A DNA stretch of 64,000 nt, from NCBI GenBank assembly GCA_021521415.1, contig JAIQDT010001114.1, positions 248,001-312,000 of the forward strand, read 5' to 3'. This document shows, in pieces, positions 11,949-24,354 of this stretch; within the stretch, counting starts at the first letter, position 1; each line of letters opens with the position of its first letter. This DNA comes from Bidens hawaiensis. Taxonomy: Eukaryota > Streptophyta > Magnoliopsida > Asterales > Asteraceae. The position numbers were made by a program, and so were the translations under genes. The notes beneath the pieces were generated by a model that saw only the letters and a program-made list of their open reading frames with translations, did no database searches and was not told where the DNA came from.

Positions 11949-14900
11949 TGTGACATTCGCGACAAAACGAGGTATATTATATTCACTACGTAACAAGTAA
12001 ACGATAAATCGGTTAATTTGTAGTGCTTAAACAAGTAACCGACCGATAATAATTATGACCCGTATACATACTGAGGGGTCATATACGAGTTATATATATA
12101 TTATAGAGGCTAACATATTGATATTTAGGCCCCAGTACGTTTATAACTCTTTAAACGAAAAAGGTTTCGTTTATTGATACGCTATGAGTTTAAACGCAAT
12201 CGTTAACATCAAAACGAGCATTGTAGCATCCGTTTAGCCGAAAAAGATTTATAAAACACTTATATGACATGTTCTAAGCAATCCTTGAAAATATTTTGGA
12301 ATTTTACAACGAGTCAGTACGGTTTTCTTATTTTACAAAACTAGGCTGAAAAACACTCGTTTTCGCGCTGGTTTTCGCACTCGAACTAGTTTTCTTGCGA
12401 AAAAACGAACCCGAACTAAATTTTGGACCTACGTTTACGCATGGCACGAAAACCGAGGCACCATTGGGCCAAAAAGAGGCCCAATGGGCCCTTGTTAATT
12501 GCGGCCGCTAGAAGGGGAATTGGGCCCCCTTTGTATAACTTGTTATATAAGCTAGAAATTAAAGTTATAAACTATACCAAACACATCCTAGAACCCTCTT
12601 ATCTGTGTTCTTCAAGTTCCAGCCAAGGTTTGAGGTAAATCGTTCAATTTTCATTGATTTCATTCTTGATTAACATAGTTTAACCATGAAAAATTAATCC
12701 TTGATTAGTTTTAAACATGTTTAACCATCCAAAAATCATAAAAATCAAGTAAAATCATGTTTTGATGTTAAACATGTTTACAAACCAGGAACATATACTT
12801 TTTTGGTCTAAAACGCGGATTAGAACATGAATACAACGTTTTTACGGTTAGAAAGTTCGGTTTGAACCCAAAACCGAAACCCTAATTATCAAGGCTGTCA
12901 CATGGATGATTTATTCTTGGTTTGATGTTATATGATATGTAGATATACTGAGTTTGCAACCCAAGACCCGGAGAGTCGTTTAAGCTAGCAAAACTCATCG
13001 AAAACCGACAAGGTAAACCCGTAACACTCGTTTAGAGGCTGTTTAGTATTAGGTTGTGACGTGCAAGTTATTAGCTTGTGAAAATTTTCAGGGACATTAG
13101 GGATCATACAAATGAGTCCCTGTTCAAATTTGGTATTTTTTCGATAAACGGAGAATATTTGGTGAATTTATTTCCGTTTATGAGCGTTTATTTGGGAAAA
13201 ATAGCTAAACATATTGAAAAATTATGAAACTTGGTTTTGGAGTTTAATATGTGATGGTAAGATCACTGGAAAAGTTTGGAGATCATTGGAAATGCCTAAG
13301 TATGGTTTGTGCAATTATGGTTTAACCGAATTTTAACAGCCGAAAAACGCACAAAAAGTCTTTTTTTCAAAAGAGTTAGGTTCTGGAGATTTTTCAGGGG
13401 CTATTTAATAACATTGAGGCCATTTTAAAAAATTTTCGGATTTTTTGGAGGTCGTTTGATATAAACGGGCCATTTATTACACGATTATAACCTATTAAAT
13501 GAATTTTTATAAATAAATAATTAATCATAAAATTTCTGAAAATATTTTTATTAAATTCTCCATGTCTTAATGTATTTTTACCAAAATTTACATAATTTAT
13601 GTATAAGTACATATTTAGTTATGATTAATCAAAGATTTAAATTATAATTGTTTTAACGAAACCGGCAGTTTTGTGTTTAACGGACTGACTGGTATGTCAA
13701 AATGTCAAAAGTGGTCAAATATCATATTTTTGAATGATATTGGTAAAAACGAACTTTTAACGAGAATTCCGGACAATTCAAGTAGATTGTACGGGTTTTG
13801 TATAATCAAACCCGTGTGAAAACGGAAACGAACCCTGCGATCAAACTAAATACTGAAACCTTAAAATTCTTTAATAAATCAAATAATTTTATCAATCAAT
13901 ATATTTACTTAAGTTTATGTGATCTTACCTAATCCCGAAACGCATAAACAATCAACTTGGCTAGGCTCGGGAAACGGTGAAACTGAGCCAAATCCATTTT
14001 TAATCATTTCATAGTATACAACATCACAATCTAAGACTATGGTCATGTTCTGGGCCTAACAGCTATACCCAGATTATCTATACAGCCCGACTTAGCTTGA
14101 ACACTGTATTAGTATTAACGATACGATACCGTTTATAGGAATCAGGCTATAAGCGAGGCACCTGACTTATTGATACATAATTTCCGTGCGAACTACGATA
14201 AGGTGAGTTTCACGACCCCCACTTTCTAAACTATTTTACGAAATTTTGGGGTGAAAATCATGTTTACATATACTTATATACTTGAAAACGTGTGATGATG
14301 TGGATTATCTAAGTACTAACAATTGACAAGTCCCCACAAACACAAGTGATTAACTTCGTGCCGGTGATGTGTTGATAGTACTATCGGTTTGACAAATCCA
14401 ACTGACAGGGCCGGAGGGGTATGCCTGAACATATGTAAACCCAGTTGCACATTGTCATTATATTTTTACATACTACTATGTGGTGTTAGACATAGTACAT
14501 ACTTGGGACAAAGTGGCTGTTAAATGCCAACGGGAGTGCATGGGCAGTGGAGGCCATGCGTTGTAGCTCGTTTCGGTTTCACTTGTGGCTTAGTATAATA
14601 CATCATACACATACATATATACATACACACGGTAAAATTTACGAACTCGTGTACTATTTCGTTGATACTCGTGAAACTTGAAACTCACCAACTAGACGTA
14701 GTTGACCCGTTTTAACATGCTTTTCAGGTAAAGCAAAAGTGGAATGATTTTCTTACGTGCTTGGTGTTAGAAGAAGAGTTGAATAGCTGTGAATAGACGC
14801 AGATATATAATATTAAATAAAAAGCTCGTAAACCGGTTATGTGATTCTCATCTAGTTTGTAAACATAGTACCAACCCATGTAATATGATGTAAATTAGTT

Positions 14901-14993
14901 GTTGAATTTCTTTATAAACAATGTTGTTGATACGAGTGTTATCTGTTACATTCCCGTATTACGCTTCCGCAACTACCTAGTCGGGGTGTGACA
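11949..14993 (+). repeat. 5' LTR of the Tekay-like element
   Basis: 3045 bp, TG...CA ends, same length as its partner. In the first 500 bases I count about 14 differences from the 3' LTR; later parts differ less. It has a TATA motif (TTATATAA, 12543-12550), so U3 is about 620 bases and R plus U5 unusually long (about 2.4 kb). A NotI-like GCGGCCGC lies upstream of the TATA motif. Confidence 0.95.
12543..12550 (+). promoter_or_regulatory. TATA box of the Tekay-like LTR
   Basis: TTATATAA in a locally GC-rich context, conserved in the 3' LTR at about 21899-21906. Transcription would begin about 30 bases downstream, near 12575-12580. Start site is inferred. Confidence 0.6.
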
Positions 14994-14998
14994 GAAGT

Positions 14999-15010
14999 TG
15001 GTATCAGAGC
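14999..15010 (+). other. Primer binding site (initiator tRNA-Met)
   Basis: TGGTATCAGAGC five bases after the 5' LTR end, the standard complement to the 3' end of initiator tRNA-Met. Confidence 0.95.
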
Positions 15011-15377
15011 CATTGGTTATAAAGAATTAGGATGTCCATTAGGATACCCTAAGATAACCGTAGGCTCAATTAACTCTGGGAATAAAATAATATTAAATAA
15101 TATACACTGATGATTCTCGTGATGAACGCGAATGGACAAGTAGGTTATTATGGTTTGGAACGTAATAACGGACTTGTTTGTACGAGGAAATTCGAGAAAA
15201 AGTCGATAAACAATCGAATAGGTAAAAACAGCAACATATGTGTATAAAATATAAAAATAGATAAATATCTGTGTATATAAACGATTATTTGTGCTTATGT
15301 GTATAAATACCTGCATGTATTTTACTATGATTAATATAGAAGGATATTATTCTTATTACTAACCATTGTGCAGGAAT

Positions 15378-16112
15378 ATGTCAAGATCTACTGATCGTTT
15401 ATCTAATACCCTACCAACATGGTCTGAGGAGGAGGGGGAGGATCCAGAGGAGGAAACGGGGGAGGAATCAGAGGAAATGGAAGAAGGTTCCGATGCGGTA
15501 ATTCCCCACGAGGTACCCTCAGGTCAACCCGACTTATCGGGTTACCGTTGTGACACCTATCCCCCTAGGGAATCCCCTAGGAATGTTGTAGGACAGGGAG
15601 CTACTAGTGCTTATCATTCACCAATTAGAGCACCCAGATCCCCTACTCCACCCATACAGCATACACCAGTACCCCCACCCACTCTTAGAAACCGTCAGAC
15701 CGCTCGTAATTCAGTGCGCCCACCTGAGCACACCTCTCCCCCACCTCGATCTACGTACCATATGGGAGAAACATCACGTGTCCAGGTCACTGAGATACCT
15801 ATTCCTACTTGGTGTTTACCCGCCCCGGTACCCGAGCCACTTCGTCATTCTGATTCAGCATGGTTTGGTTTAGCGACTGATCAGCTTTTAGAACAATCAC
15901 ATTCTATAAATAACCTAAACCAGCATAGACATGATATGCAAGATCACATGTGGTACATGCAGCAAGAAATCAGAATTGTGCAAAGATCCAGTGTTCACAG
16001 CCACGGGCGTCAGGATCGGGCAATGATACTACTAGGAGTATGTTTAGCGGTTAATGCAGCCCTAGTGGCTGCTGTTGTTTGGTTGTGGCTTCATGTTACA
16101 AAGGATGGATAG
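15378..16112 (+). CDS. Extra ORF between PBS and gag, C-terminal membrane anchor
   Basis: An intact 244-codon frame that is not part of gag or pol. I chose the ATG at 15378 (MSRSTDRLSN) because it follows a strong 3' splice site; frame-open codons continue upstream without another ATG. Residues about 15-40 are strongly acidic (EEEGEDPEEETGEESEEMEE). The middle (about 60-150) is Pro/Thr/Ser-rich and looks disordered. A Gln/His/Met-rich segment of possible helix follows. The C-terminus is a single hydrophobic helix (ILLGVCLAVNAALVAAVVWLWL) ending in HVTKDG, the design of a tail-anchored protein. I recognise no family. It remains open while pol next to it is broken. Extra ORFs before gag are known in Ogre elements, but I cannot show homology. 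Confidence 0.6.
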   Translation: MSRSTDRLSNTLPTWSEEEGEDPEEETGEESEEMEEGSDAVIPHEVPSGQPDLSGYRCDTYPPRESPRNVVGQGATSAYHSPIRAPRSPTPPIQHTPVPPPTLRNRQTARNSVRPPEHTSPPPRSTYHMGETSRVQVTEIPIPTWCLPAPVPEPLRHSDSAWFGLATDQLLEQSHSINNLNQHRHDMQDHMWYMQQEIRIVQRSSVHSHGRQDRAMILLGVCLAVNAALVAAVVWLWLHVTKDG

Positions 16113-16469
16113 GACATAGTAGTCTAGCCTTATGTATATAGTCTTTTGATATCCCAAGAAACATTTTGTTACAGCGTGTTGGGCTGACTTGGGAGTTGTT
16201 TGTGGTTTAGTACTATTTCAAGCACTGGCCCTTATCGGGTTAAGTCTACATGTCACTTAGTGACAAATTTTGATACGCATATACAAGCGCTGGCCCATAC
16301 CAGGTTAAGCTTATGCGCTAATTTTGGATGCATATGTACAGTAATGATTATAATTAATACAAATGTGTTTTCTTTGGCATAGTTGTGTGTTGTGAAATTG
16401 TAATATCGTAAAGTTGTGCTGGTTATAGTGAAACGATATTAATTATTATATAATTGATTATTTTATAGA
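16113..16469 (+). other. Spacer between extra ORF and gag, with an imperfect direct repeat
   Basis: No gene. Two imperfect copies of CAAGCRCTGGCCC...GGTTAAG (from about 16218 and about 16285) lie here. The spacer ends in a polypyrimidine-poor but consensus-like acceptor (TTTTATAG) just before the gag ATG. Confidence 0.5.
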
Positions 16470-19400
16470 ATGGCTCCGAAGAAAGCAAACCCTTTGTCTG
16501 AGGCGGAAGTGGCCGCAATGATTGCTCGTCAACTACAAGCAGTGATACCAACAATTGTAGCGCAAGTCACTGCATGCAAACGTGCTAATAATACTGTTAA
16601 TCAACCTACTAGCACCACCATGGCCACTGTTAATACACCTCCGCCGGACACTAATGTAGCTCCGGGTGTTACTACCCCGGTGAATACTGATAATGTCATA
16701 AATAATAATAACACTCGCCCAACTATGAATGTCACTGGGAACCCAGAACCTGTTGTGCACCCTGATAATATCCCGAACCCAAACCCTATACCGGTTGTTA
16801 ACACAACTAATAATGATAACACTCGGACCAATACCGATAATAACAATAATAATAACCGAGAACCCCCACGTCAGGAGTACTCATATAAAAAATTTACATC
16901 ATGTAAACCGATTGAGTTTAAGGGTATTGAAGGACCTAGCGGGCTGGTCAAATGGATAGAAAAGACCGAATCAGTAATTAATATCAGTGAGTGTCCACCG
17001 AACCGCGTGGTCAAATTTGCTACCAGTATGTTTCTAGACCAAGCGCTGATGTGGTGGAATACGGTAGTCCAAATAAGGGGACAAGATGCTATTAATCGTA
17101 TGTCATGGACTGAATTAAAAACCCTCATGCTAGAGCATTTTTGTCCTAAAAGTGAGATTCAGAGGCTGGAACACGAGTTATGGAATTTGGAAATGAAAGG
17201 AGCGGACCATGTGGGATACACGAATCATTTTAACGAACTGTCCCGCTTAGTTCCGTGGTTAGTTACACCGGAAGCGAAGCGAATTGAACGTTATATCTGG
17301 GGACTGACCCCTGCTGTGAGAAGTATAGTGAATTCAGTAGCCCACCCAACATTAGAAAGTGTTGTATCTCAAACGGGTGTCGTTACTTTTGATATGATGA
17401 GAAGTGGAGTGATAAGGATGCCAGGTGAAACAACAAGTTTAAAACGAACTGATTATGGGACAAGAATGCAAGGAAACCCTCAAAACAAGCGGGCCCGTCC
17501 GAATACCCGAAGTTATGCCATGACCAGTTCTAATGTAAAACAAGAGACCTATAAAGGGACGTTACCGAAGTGCAGAAGATGTAACTTTCATCATGTGGGT
17601 GATTGCAAACCGATCATTTGTCAGAAATGTGGAAGAACGGGACACTACGCCCCCAATTGTAGAACCCCCACCAACACTGTTAACCGTCCACCGCAATCAA
17701 CTCAACTACCTCGACCTCAACCAACCCGCCCACAACTCAACCAACAAACCCCACCTACCACGAACCTCCGTGCCTGCTATGAATGTGGCAGTACGGAACA
17801 CTTTCGGAGATACTGCCCCAATCTGAACCAGGGTGCAGTGAGAAGGCAAAACCAAGCACAAGCATCAACCTCCAACGCAGCTAGGGGACGCGCGTTTGTA
17901 TTAGGACCGGGTGAAGCGCATCATGATCCGAATGTGGTGACAGGTACATTCTTAGTTTCGGGTCAGTATGCTTCAATTTTGTTTGATACGGGCGTCGATA
18001 GAAGTTTCGTATCTGTTAACTTCTTACCTTTAGAAAATATGCCGGTTAGTGAACTAACAAAACCATATACTATAGAACTCGCTAACGGTAAGTCTATACT
18101 TGTTAACCGAATAGTCCGAAACTGTTCCCTTATCCTAAGCGACCACCCATTCCTTATTGATTTACTTCCAGTAGAATTGGGAAGTTTCGATGTTATAGTC
18201 GGTATGGACTGGCTATCAAAGTATAAAGCTGAAATTGTCTGTAAGGATAAGACCGTTAGGATACCTCTTTCGAATGATGAGGCGATGATTGTTCAAGGTG
18301 AGAAATCTGGTACGGTACTGCCTCTCGTATCCCAACTTAGGGCATTAAAGTATTTGCGCCAAGGTTGTACATTATACTTGGCAAGCGTAAAAGTTAAGGA
18401 ACTCGAGGAAAAACGAATGGAAGACATCCCAGTGGTACACGAGTATTCAAATGTATTCCCCGATGAGTTGCCTGGTTTACTACCGACCCGACAAGTTGAA
18501 TTCCGTATTGACTTGATACCGGGAGCAGCACCCATTGCTAAGGCACCTTATCGACTTGCACCTTCTGAAATGCAAGAACTGTCCAACCAGTTACAAGAAT
18601 TACTGGACAGGGGTTTTATCCGACCTAGTTACTCACCGTGGGGAGCACCAGTGTTATTTGTAAAGAAGAAAGATGGGAGTTTTCGAATGTGTATTGATTA
18701 CCGGGAATTGAATAAAGTTACTATAAAGAATAGATACCCCTTACCTCGAATTGATGACTTGTTTGATCAGCTCCAGGGTGCGAAGTATTTTTCAAAAATT
18801 GATCTTAGATCTGGTTATCATCAAGTAAGAATTCAGGAAGAAGATGTACCAAAAACAGCTTTCCGAACTCGGTATGGTCACTATGAATTTTTGGTTATGC
18901 CGTTTGGGTTGACAAATGCACCTGCAGTGTTTATGGACCTCATGAACCGAGTTTGCAAACCTTACCTTGACAAGTTCGTGATAGTGTTTATCGATGACAT
19001 TTTGATATATTCGAGAAGAAGGAGGAACACGAACAACATTTGCGGGAAGTCTTAGAATTATTGAGGCAAGAGAAGTTATACGCAAAGTTGTCCAAATGTG
19101 AGTTTTGGTTACAAGAAGTACAGTTTTTAGGGAACATTGTGAACCATCAAGGGATCCAAGTAGACCCAAGTAAAATTGAGGCCATTAAAAATTGGCAAGT
19201 GCCTAAGTCACCAAGAGAAATTCGTCAATTCTTAGGACTAGCCGGGTATTATAGAAGATTCATTGAAAACTTTTCAAGTATTGCCCAACCTCTAACCCTC
19301 CTAACTCAAAAAGATCGAGCGTATGAATGGGGAGAAGAACAAGAAATGGCCTTCCAAACGTTAAAACAGAAGTTATGTGAGGCTCCAATATTAAGCCTTC

Positions 19401-21293
19401 CAGATGGAACTGATGAATTGGTGGTATATTGTGACGCATCTCGTAAAGGTTTAGGATGCGTACTGATGCAAAGAAAGAAAGTAATAGCATACGCTTCCCG
19501 ACAATTAAAAGTACATGAAAAGAATTATACGACCCATGATTTGGAATTGGGAGCAGTTATCTTTGCATTGAAGATTTGGAGACATTACTTGTATGGCACC
19601 AAATGTACCATCTATACTGATCACAAAAGCCTACAACACATATTTGATCAGAAAGAACTAAACATGAGACAAAGGAGATGGGTAGAACTGTTAAATGATT
19701 ATGATTGTGAGATTAAATACCATCCGGGTAAGGCCAATGTAGTAGCTGATGCTTTAAGCCGAAAAGACAGAGTTAAACCATTAAGGGTACGAGCACTCGG
19801 AATGATTGTTCAAAGTAGCCTAACCGAACAAGTTCGCGTTGCACAAGATGAGGCTTTGAAGGCAGATCAGCTAGAAAAAGAAGAACTACATGGGAATGAA
19901 AGGAATTTTGAGAAGAAAATTGATGAAGTATATTATTACAAAAACCGGGTCTGGATTCCAACACTTCATAAACTCCGAAAGTTGATTATTGATGAAGCAC
20001 ATAAGTCCAAATATTCTATTCATCCAGGTACTGATAAGATGTATAAAGATGTTAAAGAATTTTACTGGTGGCCTGGTATGAAAAAGGATATAGCCGTGTA
20101 TGTAAGTAAATGTGCAACATGTGCAAGGGTGAAGGCGGAATATCAAAAACCGTCGGGAATGTTACAACAACCCGAAATACCACAATGGAAATGGGAACAA
20201 ATAACCATGGACTTTGTGACACACCTTCCTAAAACCTCCCGAGGACACAATGCTATCTGGGTAATTGTTGACCGATTAACCAAATCCGCACACTTTATCC
20301 CCATCCGTAACAACTACACCACCAAAAAAACTCGCTCAAATTTACATCGATGAAATTGTATCCTGACACGGAGTACCTCTTTCGATTATTTCAGATCGAG
20401 ACAGTCACTTTACTTCACATTTCTGGCAAGCAGTACAAGAAGCTTTGGGAACCCGAATCGACCTAAGTACGGCTTACCATCCCCAAACCGATGGTCAATC
20501 CGAACGAACCATCCAAACCTTAGAAGACTTACTTCGTGCTTGTGTACTGGACTTCAAAGGGAATTGGGATCAACACCTCCTGCTTATTAAATTCTCTTAC
20601 AATAACAGTTATCACAGTAGTATACAAGCAGCACCTTATGAAGCTCTATACGGGCGAAAATGTAGATCACCACTATGTTGGACGGAAGTGGGTGATACCC
20701 AAATTTCAAGGTCAGATTTAATTAAGGAAACCACCGATAAGATTCACCAGGTTAAGCAAAAATTGAAAGCTGCCCGCGACCGACAAAAGAGTTATGCTGA
20801 TGTTCGCAGAAAACCGTTATCTTTTGAAATAGGTGATAAGGTGTTTTTAAAAGTATCGCCATGGAAGGGTGTTATAAGAATTGGAAAGACTGGTAAACTA
20901 GCCCCGAGATACATCGGACCTTTTGAGATTATTGCAAAAATTGGTCTCGTAGCTTACCGATTAAAACTACCCTTAGAACTGAGCACTATTCATGACGTGT
21001 TTCATGTATCGAATCTGAAAAAGTGTTTGACTGATAAAACGACAATAGTACCACTGGAAGATGTTCAGATCAACGAAAAGCTCAACTTCGTAGAGGAACC
21101 GGTAGAAATTGTAGACGGGAAAACCAAACAGTTACGACACAACAAAATTTCGTTGGTAAAAGTTCGGTGGAATTCAAAACAAGGACCCGAATATACTTGG
21201 GAACGAAAGGATGAATTCCGAAAGAAATACCCACACCTGTTCCCTAAAAAGAAAACCGGTGAAACATTAAATTTCGAGGACGAAATTTCTTAA
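16470..21293 (+). pseudogene. gag-pol polyprotein of the Tekay-like element, two frameshifts and one stop
   Basis: Encodes capsid, protease, reverse transcriptase, RNase H and integrase in one frame. In order: Retrotrans_gag (about residues 140-290, ALMWWNTVV); two knuckle regions ([14 protein letters not shown] about 383, [14 protein letters not shown] about 434); protease [10 protein letters not shown] (about 503); [12 protein letters not shown] (about 737) and FIDDILIYS (about 840). The frame breaks near 19015 in the RT (about 1 base lost) and resumes with RNase H ([12 protein letters not shown]), the integrase zinc region (HPGTDK...CATCAR) and MDFVTHLP. A 1-base gain in an A run near 20322-20330 shifts it back. 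A TGA at 20364-20366 stands where a CGA codon is expected, consistent with loss of a methylated C. The last block has [18 protein letters not shown] and a chromodomain-like tail ([31 protein letters not shown]). Confidence 0.92.
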
Positions 21294-21304
21294 CGGGGGG
21301 AGAA

Positions 21305-24300
21305 TGTGACATTCGCGACAAAACGAGGTATACTATATTCACTACGTAACAAGTAAACGATAAATCGGTTAATTCGTAGTGCTTAAACAAGTAACCGACC
21401 GATACTAATTATGACCCGTATACATACTGAGGGGTCATATACGAGTTATATATATATTATAGAGGCTAACATATTGATATTTAGGCCCCAATACGTTTAA
21501 AACTCTTTAAACGAAAAAGGTTTCGTTTATTGATACGCTATGAGTTTAAACGCAATCGTTAACATCAAAACGAGCATTGTAGCATCCGTTTAACCGAAAA
21601 AGATTTATAAAACACTTATATGACATGTTCTAAGCAATCCGTGAAAATATTTTGGAATTTTACAACGACTCAGTACGTTTTTCTTATTTTACAAAACTAG
21701 GCTGAAAAACACTCGTTTTCGCGCTGTTTTTCGCACTCGAACTAGTTTTCTTGCGAAAAAAACGAACCCGAACTAAATTTTGGACCGACGTTTATGCGTG
21801 GCACGAAAACCGAGGCACCATTGGGCCAAAAAGAGGCCCAATGGGCCCTTGTTAATTGCGGCCGCTAGAAGGGGAATTGGGCCCCCTTTGTATAACTTGT
21901 TATATAAGCTAGAAATTAAAGTTATAAACTATATCAAACACATCCTAGAACCCTCTTATCTGTGTTATTCAATTTCCAGCCAAGGTTTGAGGTAAATCAT
22001 TCAATTTTCATTGATTTCATTCTTGATTAACATAGTTTAACCATGAAAAATTAATCCTTGATTAGTTTTAAACATGTTTAACCATCCAAAAATCATAAAA
22101 ATCAAGTAAAATCATGTTTTGATGTTAAACATGTTTACAAACCAGGAACATATACTTTTTTGGTCAAAAACGCGGATTAGAACATGAATACAATGTTTTT
22201 ACGGTTAGAAAGTTCGGTTTGAACCCAAAACCGAAACCCTAATTATCAAGGCTGTCACATGGATGATTTATGCTTGGTTTGATATTATATGATATGTAGA
22301 TATACTGAGTTTGCAACCTGAGACCCGGAGAGTCGTTTAAGCTAGCAAAACTCATCGAAAACCGACAAGGTAAACCCGTAACACTCGTTTAGGGGCTGTT
22401 TAGTATTAGGTTGTGACATGCTTTTTATTAGCTTGTGAAAATTTTTAGGGACATTAGGGATCATATAAATGAGTCCCTGTTCAAATTTGGTAATTTTTCG
22501 ATAAACGGAGAATATTTGGTGAATTTATTTCCGTTTATGAGCGTTTATTTGGGAAAAATAGCTAAACATATTGAAAAATTATGAAACTTGGTTTTGGAGT
22601 TTAATATGTGATGGTAAGATCACTGGTAAAGTTTGGGGGTCATTGGAAATGCCTAAGTATGATTTGTGCAATTATGGTTTAACCGAATTTAACAGCCGAA
22701 AAACGCACAAAAAGGCATTTTTTCTAAAGAGTTAGGTTCTGGAGATTTTTCAGGGGCTATGTAATAACATTGAGGCAATTTGTAAAAATTATCGGATTTT
22801 TTGGAGGTTGTTTGATATAAACGGGTGATTTATTACACGATTATAACCTATTAAATGAATTTTTATAAATAAATAATTAATCATAAAATTTCTGAAAATA
22901 TTTTTATAAAATTCTCCATGTATTAATGTATTTTTACAAAAATTTACATAATTTATGTATAAGTTCATATTTAGTTATGATTAATCAAAGATTTAAATTA
23001 TAATTGTTTTAACGAAACCGGCAGTTTTGTGTTTAACGGACTGACTGGTATGTCAAAATGTCAAAAGTGGTCAAATATCATATTTTTGAATGATATTGAT
23101 AAAAACGAACTTTTTACGAGAATTCCGGACAATTCGAGTTGATTGTACGCGTTTTGTATAATCAAACCCGTGTGAAAACGGAAACAAACCCTGCGATCAA
23201 ACCAGATACTGAAACCTTAAAATTCTTTAATAAATCAAATAATTTTATCAATCAATATATTTACTTAAGTTTATGTGATCTTACCTAATCCCGAAACACA
23301 TAAACAATCAACTTGGCTAGGCTCGGAAAACGGTGAAACTGAGCCAAATCCATTTTTAATCATTTCATAGTATACAACGTCACAATCTAAGACTATGGTC
23401 ATGTTCTGGGCCTAACAGCTATACCCAGATTATCTATACAGCCCGACTTAGCTTGAACACTGTACTAGTATTAACGATACGATACCGTTTATAGGAATCA
23501 GGCTATAAGCGAGGCACCTGACTTATTGATACATAATTTCCGTGCGAACTACGATAAGGTGAGTTTCACGACCCCCACTTTCTAAACTATTTTACGAAAT
23601 TTTGGGGTGAAAAGCATGTTTACATATACTTATATACTTGAAAACGTGTGATGATGTGGATTATCTAAGTACTAACACTTGACAAGTCCCCACAAACACA
23701 AGTGATTAACTTCGTGCCGATGACGTGTGGATAGTACTATCGGTTTGACAAATCTAACTGACAGGGCCGGAGGGGTATGCCTGAACATATGTAAACCCAG
23801 TTGCACATTGTCATTATATTTTTACATACTACTATGTGGTGTTAGACATAGTACATACTTGGGACAAAGTGGCTGTTAAATGCCAACGGGAGTGCATGGG
23901 CAGTGGAGGCCATGCGTTATAGCTCGTTTCGGTTTCACTTGTGGCTTAGTATAATACATCATACACATACATATATACATACACACGGTAAACTTTACGA
24001 ACTCGTGTACTATTTCGTTGATACTCGTGAAACTTGAAACTCACCAACTAGACGTAGTTGACCCGTTTTAACATGCTTTTCAGGTAAAGCAAAAGTGGAA
24101 TGATTTTCTTACGTGCTTGGTGTTAGAAGAAGAGTTGAATAGCTGTGAATAGACGCAGATATATAATATTAAATAAAAAGCTCGTAAACCGGTTATGTGA
24201 TTCTCATCTAGTTTGTAAACATAGTACCAACCCATGTAATATGATGTAAATTAGTTGTTGAATTTCTTTATAAACAATGTTGTTGATACCAGTGTTATCT

Positions 24301-24349
24301 GTTACATTCCCGTATTACGCTTCCGCAACTACATAGTCGGGGTGTGACA
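21305..24349 (+). repeat. 3' LTR of the Tekay-like element
   Basis: 3045 bp, preceded by the polypurine tract at 21294-21304 and followed by the target duplication ATATC. Carries the same TATA motif, donor and AG|GTAAAG site as the 5' LTR. Confidence 0.95.
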
Positions 24350-24354
24350 ATATC

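Larger units (their letters stand above)
12634..16469 (+). promoter_or_regulatory. Candidate leader splice sites of the Tekay-like element
   Basis: Shortly after the inferred start is a good donor, TTTGAG|GTAAAT (cut after 12634). Three good acceptors follow: TGCTTTTCAG|GTAAAG (after 14727, which is also a donor), TACTAAC...TTGTGCAG|GAATATG (branch point 15357-15363, cut after 15373, five bases before the extra ORF's ATG) and GATTATTTTATAG|AATGG (cut after 16468, one base before the gag ATG). Such placement would give separate spliced messages for the two ORFs and remove most of the long, ATG-rich leader. No transcript evidence is available. Confidence 0.45.
11949..24349 (+). mobile_element. 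Complete Ty3/gypsy chromovirus-type (Tekay-like) retrotransposon, 12.4 kb
   Basis: A full element bounded by two 3045 bp LTRs (11949-14993 and 21305-24349), both TGTGACATTCGC...GGGGTGTGACA. A perfect 5-bp target duplication ATATC is present at 11944-11948 and 24350-24354. Order: LTR, PBS, extra ORF, gag-PR-RT-RH-INT with a chromodomain-like tail, polypurine tract (CGGGGGGAGAA, 21294-21304), LTR. Chromodomain-like end, initiator-Met PBS and single gag-pol frame fit the Tekay/Del lineage. The LTRs differ at roughly 2% of sites by eye, so insertion was fairly recent. Pol nevertheless carries two frameshifts and a stop, so this copy could move only with proteins from elsewhere. Confidence 0.95.

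Noticed and set aside
12423..12638. 71-aa open frame in the Tekay LTR, recurring at 21780-21995
   Set aside because: It recurs only because both LTRs are copies. It overlaps the TATA box and inferred start site and starts at a non-ATG codon, so it is unlikely to be translated.
14397..14430. CAGGGCCGGAGGGG as a hAT terminus inside the LTR
   Set aside because: Present at the same place in both LTRs with no inverted partner or 8-base duplication, so it is simply LTR sequence.
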